A program made the translations under genes and the position numbers. From contig JBCFYV010000935.1 in the NCBI GenBank assembly GCA_039000515.1, positions 57,298,346 through 57,362,345 on the forward strand: a stretch of DNA of 64,000 bases. Reading direction: 5' to 3'. Each line of letters begins with the position of its first letter. Position 1 is the first letter of the stretch. The notes beneath the pieces are model-generated. The model saw only the letters and a program-made list of their open reading frames with translations. It did no database searches and had not been told where the DNA came from. Positions 33,213 through 44,332 of this stretch are shown here, piece by piece. This DNA comes from Timema cristinae. Taxonomy: Eukaryota; Arthropoda; Insecta; Phasmatodea; Timematidae.

Positions 33213-34230
33213 GTGCATAGAACACTTGGAATGGGTGGTTATCCATCTTGTTTATTTTCACCAATGGGCTATCGGCATCTAGGAAGACTCCAAGGGCTGC
33301 TTTTATCAGCTAATCTCGTGAATCAACAGATCTCTTACTATACGAAGTAGCAAACAGTTCAAGTAGATGGGGATTGGCTGACGTCCTAATCTAGATTATA
33401 TATATAGATACACCTACCAAGCTTAGGGACCCGGGAGCGAATCTCTACTTCTAAATAAGCTCTCCCTGAGCCGTTGGCATCGCTCGAATGAAAGAAAGCT
33501 TTATGAAAGCTTACAATAAATAAGACAACCATAAAACCAGTTTATCATATTTTTTTTTAAAATCGCAAACATGTTATTCTTGTGACAAACACACTGGTTG
33601 GACTCTTTCTATCCAAACGCTTGTCCTTTCTTAGTTTAAAGTAGCAAACTACTTTAGTCCTTCAATTCTATCAATGCACCATCAAAACGCAGGACTGAGT
33701 TTTGTTGTTCAAGACCGTCCGAATACCAACAGAAGGAAGGAGATATCAAATGACCTTGCTGTTGATTCCTAGCATCTAAGTTTCTATAAAAACAAAAAAC
33801 TAAGAAGTAACTAATTTTTAAAACAACAAGTTTGGATATCTTTTAAGCATAGTGGTAAACGCCTAGCTTAGGTATTATTTAAGATTGGGAGAGGGGTCTT
33901 AGAATAGCCAATGCTCTAGCCATCCTTTCGGTGGATGGGGGTGAGTTTTACACACAAATACAACCTTGGTCAGGGGTGGGTCTGTAGGTGGTCTGTGGGA
34001 GGAGGAGGGTTCACCCCCAACCCACTTTGAACTTTTTTTGATAATCTAAAAAATAATAACAAATAGTTTTAAAAATTGAAACAAGATAAATGAAAATTTA
34101 ATATAAGGGAGGGAAACCTTTAAATGCATAGTTCTAAGTTATCTACATTATGATTTTTTGTAGGAAAAGAGTTATTTCAAGAGAATAGCCTTCAATTAAC
34201 TTTTGAAGTAACAAGACATTATTTTTTAAC
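33213..34230. other. Intron of gene 1
   Basis: No exon or clear repeat seen; several AT-rich tracts. Confidence 0.35.
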
Positions 34231-34472
34231 ACCACGTCTTATTACCTGATCGAATCGTACTCTTATGAACTAATTACGCTAATACCTTTAGGGATTAGGA
34301 AGGTTATATTGATAGGAAGTGTACCCGAATTTGCATGGAGAGAGTGAAAACACTATTTTGGAAACACCACCCTTAGTATACCCGAATGAGATTCGAACCT
34401 TGATCTCCCCATCATCCGCGGTCTAGTCTACTGCGAGAGAGCGCGTTAGACCACGCGGCCACCGAAGCGTGT
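34231..34472 (-). mobile_element. SINE family A copy
   Basis: Inverse tail ACCACGTCTTATTACCTGAT, inverse B box GATTCGAACCTTG, inverse head GCGGCCACCGAAGCG. Confidence 0.8.
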
Positions 34473-34476
34473 TACT

Positions 34477-34915
34477 CCATTGTGGCATAGTTTATAAGAT
34501 AGTCATAGTGTAATCCATCAGAGTAAGGCTACCATCTCTCAATGTAAACGGAGTGTACAAGTATCGGTGTCCACAGACTTGGAAAGCGTGTGGCATAGTT
34601 TATAAGATAGTCATAGTGTAATCCATCAAAGTAAGGCTGCCACCTCTCATGTAAACGGAGTGTACAAGTATCGGTGTCCACAGACTTGGAAGCGTGTGAC
34701 TAGTTTATAGATAGTCTAGTGTAATCCATCAGAGTAAGGCTACCATCTCTCAATGTAAACGGAGTGTACAGTATCGATGTCCACAGACTTGGAAAGCGTG
34801 TGGCAAGTTTATAAGATAGTCTAGTGTAATCCATCAGAGTAAGGCTACCATCTCTCAATGTAAATGGAGTGTACAAGTATCAATGTCCACAGACTTGGAA
34901 AGCGTGTGGCTCGGG
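34477..34915. repeat. Tandem repeat carrying the CTLD-2 acceptor
   Basis: Four units of about 105-112 bp, each ending GTCCACAGACTTGGAAAGCG. The last flows into the exon at 34893. Three upstream copies therefore hold decoy acceptors with the first 15-20 exon bases. Confidence 0.85.
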
Positions 34916-35119
34916 GCAAGCAACGAGTACGGCACTGGACCTGGGTGTCGACGGGCGAGCGGCTCTCCTCCAAGAAGGACCTCTCAGCACTACCCCCTTG
35001 GAGATACAACTCCACCCGCAAGGAGCAAGTTGTGTCCTGCTGGACCGGCACGTCTGTGACCACACCGTCTTCCTGGAGGTCAACTGCGACCGAACTGCGC
35101 AACTTCGTCTGCGAGCATT
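34893..35119 (+). CDS. Gene 1, CTLD-2 second half (three frame breaks)
   Basis: Acceptor GTCCACAG, donor GTGAGT. The domain is readable only by changing frame: LESVWLGASNEYG (34895 frame), HWTWVSTGERL and ALPPWRYNSTRKEQ (34933 frame), CVLLDRHVCDHTVFLEVNCD (35031 frame), RNFVCEH (35095 frame). The pieces align in order with gene 2 exons 61059-61138 plus 61694-61829. The exon is either decayed or mis-assembled; length 227 instead of 228. Confidence 0.65.
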
Positions 35120-35470
35120 GTGAGTGCTGGACTGTCTATAGTCCAATTTACATAGGAAGGGCCTGTTAGAAATTACAAATAGATTCTTTCGTGGCAACAA
35201 TGGTAGCTGTCAGCTAAGGTTCTATATGAACATTATGAAATGTATCTCATATCATAAGTGCTATTCAATAACAAGCCTAATGTGTTATTTGAGTGCTAGT
35301 GTAATTTTAATGGCGAGACGCAAATTCTGGTACATTAATTCCTATAAAATTATATTTTCCTTATTCCTATTACAACTACGTAATTTATTTAAACGTATAG
35401 CTTTAGCGGGTACTGAGACGGAGATTTTTTATTTTCTTAATTCAAACTGTTTGAATTTGTTACTATCCGA
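35120..35470. other. Intron of gene 1
   Basis: Nothing recognised; the 85-codon ORF at 35226 has no domain. Confidence 0.3.
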
Positions 35471-35722
35471 CCCGTTTCAGTGACCGCGTGGTTCTAACGC
35501 GCTACTCTCGCAGTAGACTAGACTGCCTATGACGGGGAGAGTGAGGTTTTAATCTTGGTCGGGTGTGTACTGAGAGTGATTAAAAAAAATTATATCCAAT
35601 TTCCCTCCACGCAAGTGCAGGTACACTTCCTATAAATATAGCCTTCCGAATCCCTAAAACAATTAGCATAATCAGTAGCTAAGCGTATAACCCGAATGGG
35701 TAGTAAGACGCGGCGGTAAAAA
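35471..35722 (+). mobile_element. SINE family A copy
   Basis: Head CCCGTTTCAGTGACCGCGTG, tail GAATGGGTAGTAAGACGCGG. Confidence 0.8.
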
Positions 35723-35900
35723 GAAAAATATATTACTATCCGAGCCACCTTTGTAATGAAACAATTCGGATGATCGACGTTCTCTTCTATTAGTATTTAC
35801 TACAAGGATTATCAATGACGTCGTATTGCAGGAGGAACCAGGAGCATCATTCCATAGCACTCCACATATGAGGTACGTTATGTGAACTCTCTTGTTACAG

Positions 35901-36101
35901 ACAAAGAGAGCACGGCGGTGAGTTGGGTGCCCGACGAGGTACAGTTCGAGCACGACAACCGTTCCATGGTTCTCCACGTGACCAAGAAAAACTGGCAGCA
36001 GGCCTCCGACACGTGCATGTCACGTGGCACCAGGCTGGTCACATTGCACGACATGGGCACGGTCAGCGCCCTTATGGCTGCGATGACGGATCATCCCAAC
36101 G
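35901..36101 (+). CDS. Gene 1, CTLD-3 first half
   Basis: 67 codons, acceptor CTTGTTACAG, donor AACG/GTGAGA, phase 1 to 1. Reads VSWVPDEVQFEHDNRSMVLH, VTKKNWQQASDTCMSRG, TRLVTLHDMG, SALMAAMTDHPN. One cysteine (DTC). Same length (201 bp) as gene 2 exon 63569-63769. Confidence 0.87.
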
Positions 36102-36890
36102 GTGAGAGATTCTGTGACTCGCTTGCGATGCTACCAGGTATAATCTGGCTCGAAGACTCTTCACCTGTTCCCCCAACTTTAGGGATAGCGTGGGGCAGGT
36201 TTTGGTTCGCTTTTTGAGGCCGTATGCGCTGGTCTCTCGTGGCGTCCGCAACTGACCTAAAGGCCCACCCTACAGGTGAGTGTTGGAATAACACTCCGGC
36301 CTGTGAAAAAGTGGTTCAAGACCGTACACGGTGCCTCCATAGGGACACAATTCTAGTACAACAACCGCCCCCCGAGTAGCGTCCGTAGGGATTGGCAGCC
36401 CTGGTGGATATCTAAAACCCTGGAAAGTTTTATTTACGGAAGCATGCCTAGGTAAGGATACACTTATAATCCAGCACGTGACCCTTTAAGCAACTATCCA
36501 ATTACAGGCCAATATAATTGCATATCTACTTTATCGGCAGCTTTACACTGTCCATACAGCATCATTATAAGTTTTGGTGCCCAATGCGGGTCTATATTTT
36601 CTCGAATACTTTGGTAATCTAGGCAGGTTTAAACGATCTTAAAACTTATAAGGCCCGTGATAAATTGTTGGCAGTAGACGTAGAACAATTTTTTTAGCCA
36701 ATTCTGTGATATTACAACTTCGCACTGCCCCTTCAAGCGTTTGATGTCAAGATTTAGAAACTCAGCGTGGCACCATATTTCAAACCATATTCTGGAAGCC
36801 TTCTGCATAGCATTTTCCTACAAATGCAATTACTTAATGATGATGATAGTACTAATCATAAAACCATTCCTCCACTAAAATCTAACATGT
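36102..36890. other. Intron of gene 1
   Basis: No exon or strong repeat seen. Confidence 0.3.
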
Positions 36891-36904
36891 TTCTGAAAGT
36901 AGTT

Positions 36905-37215
36905 TGTTCAAATTATCAGTTGATTGTAATGTTTCAGAGGTGAAGCACAAGTGGATTGGTAGAGAGGTGAACCAGAACGTGTGGCTGTGGTTAATTCCCT
37001 CGAATATCGGTTGATTGTAACGTTTCAGAGGTGAAACATGGTGTGTAGTTGTGGCCGAAGTCATAGCTTCCTGAAATATTGGTTGATTGAAATATTTCAG
37101 AATTGAAACAGGGCACATGGTTGTGATTGGTACCGTGACTTCCTTGAAACATCGGTTGATTGTGATGTTTCAGAGGTGAAACACGTGTGGATTGGCGGCG
37201 AGGTGAACCAGGGCG
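36905..37215. repeat. Four-copy duplication of the CTLD-3 acceptor and exon start
   Basis: Units of about 65-90 bp begin near GGTTGATTGTAATGTTTCAG and run into an exon start. The first copy (36939-37010) still reads VKHKWIGREVNQNVWLW. The next two (37030, 37105) are decayed, and the last is the real exon. Confidence 0.85.
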
Positions 37216-37404
37216 TGTGGTTATGGTCGGCACCGTGGATCCCAGTGCCCGTACATAAGGGGAAGAAGGACTCTTTCCCCCCTTGGTGCGAGACTGGCGT
37301 GGACCCAGCCACCCCCTGCCTCAACCTTGACCGCAGGGAGCACGCCAAGCCCGTCATGTACGGACTGGGTTGCTACAACAAGCAGCCCTTCGTTTGCGAA
37401 GTTG
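37174..37404 (+). CDS. Gene 1, CTLD-3 second half
   Basis: 77 codons, acceptor GATGTTTCAG, donor GTTG/GTTAGT, phase 1 to 1. Reads VKHVWIGGEVNQGVWLW, SFPPWCETGVDPATPCLNL, GLGCYNKQPFVCEV. WIGG and FVCE are kept, with one extra cysteine (PWCE). GLGC replaces the usual WND region. Confidence 0.87.
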
Positions 37405-37890
37405 GTTAGTGCACGCGAGTTTGTTAAGTGAGCGAGAAGGAGTTGATAGGAGGGTAATTAACGAGCGAGTGTCTATGCCATAGGAAATTAGATGGGTTTT
37501 TTTTTTTATCAAGTACTCTTCGTTTGTCCTGAAAGGTAGCAAGTTTACCTTGCATGGTTGCATGGCCAAAGTGTAGTCCATCAGGGTAAAACTTCTATCT
37601 TTGACATTCAATGGAAAGTACTCTTCATTTACACTGAAAGGGCACAAAAATACCCTGCCTATTTCTACTATGGTGAAGCTTGTAAGATAAAGCCATAGGG
37701 GGGCCCGTCAGGACTATAAGCTTTCCTTCTTAACGTAGTTTACAGTTCGATCCCCTATCAGAAGAGATTTTGCCCCAAGTGCCCGTTGATTATTCTGTTG
37801 TAAATATAAGCTGGCTACAAGGGATTCAAAGTTTACTTTAAGAGCAGACGCAGGCCTTAACAAGCTCACTCCTGCCAAGCTCTTGAATAG
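37405..37890. other. Intron of gene 1
   Basis: Nothing recognised. Confidence 0.3.
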
Positions 37891-37892
37891 CC

Positions 37893-38055
37893 ACAGACTC
37901 GCATGGTATAAGGAGTCACTCCTGCAATATATTGTATTGTCAATGACAGGGAGGTTGGGGATCGAATCCCAACAGATTGTACCAATAATGATATTTTCCT
38001 TACACGCAAACGCGGGTACGTACCCTCCCAATTCTATCTTCCTAATTCATACTCC
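37893..38055 (+). mobile_element. SINE family A, truncated copy
   Basis: GCATGGTATAAGGAGTCACT and GGGGATCGAATCCC are the A- and B-box-like parts; the tail is absent. Confidence 0.55.
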
Positions 38056-38104
38056 TCCAGTGCAGATAGCCTGGAATAATCTCTACTGTCCCCGTGTTTC
38101 ACAG

Positions 38105-38290
38105 ACTGCACGAACCCCGGTCGTATCGCCCAGGGCAAGTGGGCCTGCGCCCCCGCCCAGCCTCCTTACTCACAGTCGTGCTCACTAGAGTGTGAGCCTG
38201 GAACTGTGGGTTTTGGGACGAGGAACATGCGGTGCTCCAAGACTGGCTGGTCCGGGTTGGATGACAGCGTCGCCTTCCCCAAGTGTCTTC
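38105..38290 (+). CDS. Gene 1, sushi (CCP) domain
   Basis: One complete module of 62 codons, acceptor TTTCACAG, donor CTTC/GTGAGT, phase 1 to 1. Reads DCTNPGRIAQGKWACAP, SCSLECEPGTVGFGTRNMRC, SKTGWSGLDD, FPKCL. Six cysteines, as in selectin sushi repeats, and the conserved GW-S near the fifth cysteine. Sushi modules mediate protein-protein contacts in complement and adhesion proteins. Confidence 0.9.
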
Positions 38291-38690
38291 GTGAGTCACA
38301 CACTGGTCCTCTCGAGTTGACCCCAAGTACAGACCTTAAATAACCTCCCATTTGACCGCTAAGAGTGTACAGTACTACTTGCAAAGCATGGTCAGATTTT
38401 CAGAAGGTCTTTCATCCAAGGTGGGAACATTATGTGAAAATGTAAAGTTTATGTGACCTTCTCAAAAATCGATTCAACAGCGTACATACACTACAAACCG
38501 ATACAGGCTTAGAACAGTCTCCGAGCCTTCTCCAAACTAGAAACCCTTTCATGTTCCCGCCTCCCAAATGAACCCTATATGTTACGAAGATAGCTTGGAG
38601 TCACTCGGATCATGCCACGTAAACATCGCCGATAATTTCAAATGAACTAAGCGGGTTCAGATCCGTCTTGTAACTTTGATGTGGGCGGAG
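38291..38690. other. Intron of gene 1
   Basis: Nothing recognised. Confidence 0.3.
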
Positions 38691-38695
38691 TTTAA

Positions 38696-38991
38696 GATGG
38701 AAGTGCACAGGGATGCGAGAAAAGGGCAGTGGTTTTGCGGTTTTTATAACAATAACTCTTTTGGTCAGATGGAATCAAATATTGATAAAGTAGAAACCTA
38801 GAGTTTAATTTTCTTCACACGGTTATATCAACAATTGTTGAATATCTGTCAAGAGCGTCCTGTAATTTGATGACAACTTTTTTCCTTCATTTAACAAATT
38901 TCTCATCTGAGGTTAACATGCTCATGAGAAATATTCAACAACTGTTGATGTCCTCATGTGAAGAAAATTAAACTCCATTTTCTCACGTCCC
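38696..38991. mobile_element. TTAA-flanked foldback MITE, internally deleted copy
   Basis: TTAA at 38692-38695 and 38992-38995. The 3' arm lost about 80 bp between AACTCC and TTTCTCACG. Confidence 0.75.
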
Positions 38992-39035
38992 TTAAACTCA
39001 TATATTAAATCTACCTCTCATGATGTTCTTTGCAG

Positions 39036-39186
39036 ACACCCATCTCGCCTCCAAGCATCTGCTGAAACTGTTGTCCATGTACGAGGATTACGGATTCATT
39101 TTTCTGATCGACGACTCAGGCGAGAAGAGAGACAGTGCGTACGTGACAGCGCTACAGTTAATCAGTGGCGTGGTGCGAAACTTTCC
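39036..39186 (+). CDS. Gene 1, vWA domain part 1
   Basis: Acceptor TTCTTTGCAG (phase 1), donor TTTCC/GTGAGT (phase 2). Reads HLLKLLSMYEDYGFIFLIDD, SGEKRDSAYVTALQLISGVV, RNFP: first strand, MIDAS loop and first helix of a vWA fold. The metal motif D-x-S-x-S appears as DDSGE, so the last Ser is Glu and metal binding may be weakened. Confidence 0.85.
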
Positions 39187-40250
39187 GTGAGTAGAACGCT
39201 TAGGATTATCAAGAACATCGTAACAACACTATATGGCTACAGTAGAGTAGAATGCGAGATACAAATACAAAATAAACAGAAAGATTGAACTAATGAGTTA
39301 ATGACAAATAACTATAATACAAAACAGTAATGTACCAACTTATTCGTGGCCATATCTAAAAGGGAGGAAAGTTTGAGGGTTTAACGCCCTCCCTTCCCTG
39401 CCCTTTTAAACACAAATAAAATAATAAATCAATAATAGTATATGCGTGCAGAGTTAAAATTAAATTCATATTCATTCATTACTAATATGAGTATCGTTAG
39501 TGAAGGAAATCTTGTATTGCCATTGACTTGTACTGTAAAAATAAATTATTATTTCTACGGCATTTTACTCTATAAAAAACTTTTTAATTTATATTTTCTT
39601 ATTAAAGTTTAAGAAATAAAATAATAACATATATTTCTTTTGTTGTTTTTAGGATGAATTAATTTAGTTTTTAATAAATATGTAGACATACTGACTGGAA
39701 GAAGTTTTACTTTAATTTTTGTCATTCCCTTCAAAAATTACAATCAGCTTAGTCTTGACAAATTGATCCTCATGAAAATATATCCTGGATACGGCCATGA
39801 ACCAATTAATCATATTCCAATCAAAAGGCCATATGCCAACTAATTATTTCATAGCTATTATGAGTGAGTTAACTACAGATAAAGGGAAGAGGATCTATAT
39901 TTATAGAAAGGTGCCAGAATCGAAGATCAACAGTGTCGAAAAAAAATTCCAGTGCCTTAGTTTATGGCTAAAGCCCTAGTCTCCAAAGTCAGAGGCGAGC
40001 ATTAGCTGTTGATACATTTATTCCTTATTAAAATTATTACAAGGCAGTATCTCCGAAAAATCACTGGGTAGCTGCGAGTCGTCAGGAATACACACCCGGA
40101 AGGTTTTTCTAGACTTTGGACCAGGAGAAATCCTGATTGGCGGGGAAGATACACCTCACAATTAGATGTTTCTAGCTCTCCTGCCAGCTAAATATTGGAA
40201 TGATTCCTATTCCTCCACCTTCCCTCGTCAGTAAGGTTAGCTGATGTTTC
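39187..40250. other. Intron of gene 1
   Basis: AT-rich, no exon seen. 39360-39780 may be a decayed repeat. Confidence 0.3.
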
Positions 40251-40252
40251 AG

Positions 40253-40464
40253 TATCTCCGATGATAGACCAGCTGGAGTCATATCGCTTGCCACGTCTCC
40301 CCCTGTGAACCTGCCGTACAACCAGACCAATACCTGCGACTTCCTGAAGGCCTTAACCAGGATGGGCAAACACCGTGTCCATAAGAAACTTCTTCTGGAG
40401 CAAGGGTTCAAACTTGCCAGGGATCAGATCAACCACAAGCAGCCTGGCAGAAAAACCATCATGG
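40253..40464 (+). CDS. Gene 1, vWA domain part 2
   Basis: Starts in phase 2 after GATGTTTCAG and joins the previous exon exactly (NFP-ISDDRPAGV). Reads PAGVISLATSPPVNLPYNQT, NTCDFLKALTRMGKHRVHKK, FKLARDQINHKQPGRKTIM, the middle strands and helices of the vWA fold. Donor ATGG/GTGAGT, phase 1. Its last 90 bases are duplicated downstream. Confidence 0.85.
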
Positions 40465-40975
40465 GTGAGTAGACCTTTGCCCATACTGTCCCTGGGTCAA
40501 CAAGGGTTCAAACTTGCCAGGGATCAGATAAACACAAGCAGCCTGGCAGAAAAAATCATGGGTGAGTAGACCTTTGCCCACTACTGTCCCTGGGTCAACA
40601 AGGGTTCAAACTTGCCAGGGATCAGATAAACCACAAGCAGTCTGGCAGAAAAACCATCATGGGTGAGTAGACCTTTGCCCACTACTGTCCCTGGGTCAGC
40701 AAGGGTTCAAACTTGCCAGGGATCAGATAAACCACAAGCAGTCTGGCAGAAAAACCATCATGGGTGAGTAGACCTTTGCCCACTACTGTCCCTGGGTCAG
40801 CAAGGGTTCAAACTTGCCAGGGATCAGATAAACCACAAGCACTCTGACAGAAAAACCATCATGGATGAGTAGACCTCTGCCCACTACTTTCCCTGTGTCA
40901 CCAAGAGTTCAAACTTGCAGGGATCAGATAAACCATAAGCAGCCTGGCAGAAAAACCATCATGGGTGAGTGGTCC
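40376..40975. repeat. Six to seven tandem copies of a vWA exon end with donor
   Basis: The unit (about 100 bp) contains AAGGGTTCAAACTTGCCAGG, CCTGGCAGAAAAACCATCAT and GGGTGAGTAGACCTTTGCCC, i.e. exon end, donor and intron start. Copies near 40465, 40563, 40664, 40764, 40864 and 40965 mostly keep GGTGAGT. One has GATGAGT. Confidence 0.9.
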
Positions 40976-41093
40976 TTAGTCCATACTTTCACTGTGTCAC
41001 CAAGAGTTCAAACTTTGATTGTGTCTGTTGTTCATACAGTTTTAAAATATCCGTATTTGATTGTGTCTGTGGTGTCTCGCCATGTTCCGCTAG

Positions 41094-41303
41094 TGTGCAT
41101 CACGGACGGGTCCTCCGCTACGGATCGTAAGTTGGTCATCAAGTCTCTGAAGAAAGAAGGCCACGTGGTGCTAGTAGTGCGTATCAACAGGAACCAGTTC
41201 TCCCAGCAGATGTCTCTCCCTACCGTGGCACCAGACAACCGACTCAACTACGTCACCCTGGAGGATTACAAGACGTTCACAGACCTGGCCTTGAAGTTCA
41301 CAG
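41094..41303 (+). CDS. Gene 1, vWA domain part 3
   Basis: 70 codons, acceptor GTTCCGCTAG, donor ACAG/GTAACA, phase 1 to 1. Reads VCITDGSSATDRKLVIKSLK, KEGHVVLVVRINRNQFSQQM, YVTLEDYKTFTDLALKF. TDG is the third MIDAS position. The join KTIM-VCITDG restores the central vWA strand. Confidence 0.87.
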
Positions 41304-41538
41304 GTAACAGTCCAGCCGCGAGGACTTGCTTAAGGAGATTCGAGGATCCGAAAAAATTCCCAAAAACGATTTTTTTAATTTAAAAAAATAAAATATTCAT
41401 TCATATTTTTTTAGAAATTCTACTACGTTTACTAGTGGATTAGACCAACATTGTTAAGGACAAGCCTAATAATTAAACCCCAGGCCATATATTTAACACT
41501 TAATTTCAACAAAATCAAATCCATATGAGAATATTTAA

Positions 41539-42509
41539 GGTGGGTTAAAAGGAAGTGCGAGTCAATGTTAGTATTTTTGTAGTTTTTATGTCAAAGAGCA
41601 TTTTTAATTAAAATAAATAAAATATGTTCTAATGTATAGATTAAGTTGAATTTTCTAACTTTTGGAATCTCAACAGTTCTTTACTATACAGATCATAAGT
41701 ATCGTGGAATATGACTGGAACGTTTTATTTTCATTTAAAAAGGGTGTGTGTACTTATGTACGCGCGTGAGAAGTAATACTTCTTTGACATCATTAAATAA
41801 TTTTATTTCTTTATTTTGTAAATATTAAATAACCAATAATAAATATTTAACAATAATAATTTAATAATATTTAGTATTATTTATGTTAAATAATAATATT
41901 TTAATTTATATCAATAAATAATACATACGGATAGTTAACGTCAATTATATTGGAGCACTTGAAAAAGTCTATAAGCACAATTTTTTTCACTAATATTTAC
42001 GAATAGTAAATAATATTAATCAAAATATTTAATTTAAATCACTACTGAATATAATTTATTAGCACATATATAATTCGCACTTGTATGAAACTAAAACACG
42101 TGTTGTGAATGTAGAAACTAGAAACATGTGGATAAATATTATATATATGAAAACAGTGATCAGAGGCGACGAGCGTACCAACATGCGCGACTAACAGAGG
42201 TTCTATTTCTATTTTGTGGGTAGCTTTTTTTTTTTTTTGAGACTTAATGAGCGGTTTAGCTTCAACCTGTTACTTTTGTGTTACAGTGATGCGCGCGCAT
42301 CTTAAAATTTCACTCTCATCATTTTTTCATAACGCGCCTAAAGAAGTATAACTTCAAAAAGCTTCTCATCAAATGTCACTTTGGCCATGATAGATATTCA
42401 ACAACTGTTGAGATTTCTATGTGTATAAATTAAAATGTAGTAATTGGAGCTATATTTTGTTTATTAAAAAAATATATTCCATAAAAATTGCAAAAATATT
42501 GGCCTCGAA
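41539..42509. mobile_element. TTAA-flanked foldback MITE split by another insertion
   Basis: Begins after TTAA at 41535-41538 with GGTGGG. Its centre is interrupted at about 41740-42356, where AAAAAG is found on both sides. The right part resumes with ATATTCAACAACTGTTGA. The last bases are lost at the join with the next copy. Confidence 0.65.
41743..42356. mobile_element. AT-rich insertion inside the MITE
   Basis: Near its left end is GAAGTAATACTTCTTT; the right end carries the inverse AAAGAAGTATAACTTC, with ACGCGCG and ACGCGCC next to them. The interior is non-coding. Exact left border uncertain. Confidence 0.5.
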
Positions 42510-42893
42510 GTGGTATGAAAGAAGATGCGAGAAAAAGCCAGTGTTTTTGATGTTTTTATATCAAAATATTGTTTTGATCAAAATAAATCAAATATTTCTT
42601 TAGTAGAAACACAAGTTTAATTTTCTTCGCATGGTCACCTCAACATTTCTTGAATATCTATCAAGGGTGTCCTGGAATTTAATGACAACATTTTCTCGTC
42701 CTTTATAAAGTTTCTCGTTTAATGCTGCTATGCTCATGACAATTATTCAACAACTGTTGATATCACCATGTGAAGAAAATAAAACTATATGTTTCTACTG
42801 GAGCAATAGTTGATTTATTTTGTAAAAAAAAAAAGTTTGGCCATAAAAACTGCAAAACCGCTCACCTTTTCTCTCGTCCTTTTCCATACCATC
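42510..42893. mobile_element. TTAA-flanked foldback MITE, adjacent copy
   Basis: Head-to-tail with the previous copy; the right end is followed by TTAA at 42894-42897, the left end has lost it. Confidence 0.7.
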
Positions 42894-42897
42894 TTAA

Positions 42898-43270
42898 TTT
42901 GCGTTCACTGCACTGCCACCTTAAGACCAGAGAGTTAGTTAGTTGCACTTAATGTTAAACATTGGCATTTAAAAAATTGAATTTTAAGAACATTAATTTG
43001 ATATCTATATTGAAATAAAATCCACCTGTTAAGTTTTCTAATTTCGAATCCTCGCCTGTATATAAAAATGTTTTAGAGGTAGGAGAGTAAATGTGGCTTA
43101 TCTAATTTCAATTTAAACAGGGTGTTGCTAATTTGGGGGATAAACAAACCCCCATGAGAACATTTAGTCGTAAAGTAGTATCTTTGTAAATAGGACCGTA
43201 TCTGCCAGTTACAGTTACAACTATTTTCATACGTCAAATCGTGCAGTTGTCACTTTCGATAGATATTATC
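42898..43270. other. Intron of gene 1, host repeat of the SINE C copy
   Basis: The sequence around 43235-43280 and 43611-43690 forms one older repeat also seen at about 17490-17590 (GCAGTTGTCACTTTCGATAG, TATAGTAAAATGTTATCAAT). Confidence 0.45.
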
Positions 43271-43280
43271 AATACCTTAA

Positions 43281-43610
43281 CTGGCCTCGTGATGTGGGGG
43301 TCAGTGCACCTGACTACGAGCCTAGGGGTGCCGGATTCGATTCCCGGCTGGTACCTTGGGTACTTTTCCCAACATTCACCCGGGTTTGGTTGATTAGACT
43401 TAAGTTAGGTTAAGTTAGGTTAAGACTCACACCGGCTCCAACTTCATAATCATTATCACCGCATCATCTCATTACGGGTATGACGCGTAGATGACTTCCA
43501 TGGGTGTACCTTAGAACAACGTTTTTTGCCACCAGAGCGGATAACTAAGGACGACTAAACCTGATGTAATGTCCCTACCAGTTAAATGTACCATACGATA
43601 CAAACAAATT
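43281..43610 (+). mobile_element. SINE family C with target duplication
   Basis: tRNA-like head with CTGACTACGAGCCTAGGGG and B-box-like GGATTCGATTCCCGG, then a 200-bp body including TTAGGTTAAGTTAGGTTAAG. Flanked by AATACCTTAA (43271-43280) and AATACCTTTA (43611-43620). A second copy lies at 58487-58790. Confidence 0.8.
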
Positions 43611-43866
43611 AATACCTTTAAAATAACACTAATAATATAGTAAAATGTTATCAATATTGACTAAAAACAAATATGTTTGTATTTTTAAAATGGCCCTTTC
43701 TGCCAGAGTCCTGCTATAGCAGTGTTTAGACAAATGTTGCCAGTCGTATAGCCCTTTGGGTGCCATGACTTAATAAACTTATCCCTTCCACCTCTTCATA
43801 CTAAAGGGAATAAATACCTTTATCTTGTAAAGTATATAACAGATCTTGCCGACATTTATTAAATAT

Positions 43867-44115
43867 TACCCGCTTCAATGGCTGCATGTTCTAACGCGCT
43901 ACTCTCACAGTAATCTAAACTGCCGATTATGGTGATATCAAGGTTCGAATCTCAGTTGTGTATTGTGAGAGTATTTTTCCTAAATGGTTTTTCATCCTCC
44001 CGCCATGCAAATATGAGTAGACTTCCTATAAATATAACTTTCCTAATCCTTAAAACCATAAGCGTAATTAATACATGAGCGCATAACCCAATCGGGTAGT
44101 AAGACGCGGTGAAAA
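43867..44115 (+). mobile_element. SINE family A copy
   Basis: Head CCCGCTTCAATGGCTGCATG, tail ATCGGGTAGTAAGACGCGG and an A-rich end. Confidence 0.8.
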
Positions 44116-44332
44116 AATAAATATTAATGGTAAGCTAAACAAAGCCGTAATGGAAGTAAAGAATAGTTTTTAAATCTGCGTTCATTTATTTATCAAACTT
44201 ACTATTATAAAAAAAATATTCTATGACTAAAAAATCTTGTAGTGATGTCACGTATCCTTGAGGTCTTGAGGAACGCTGTACCATGTCATGCCATGAGGGG
44301 AGAACTAACCTTAATTGATTTCTTTGTTACAG

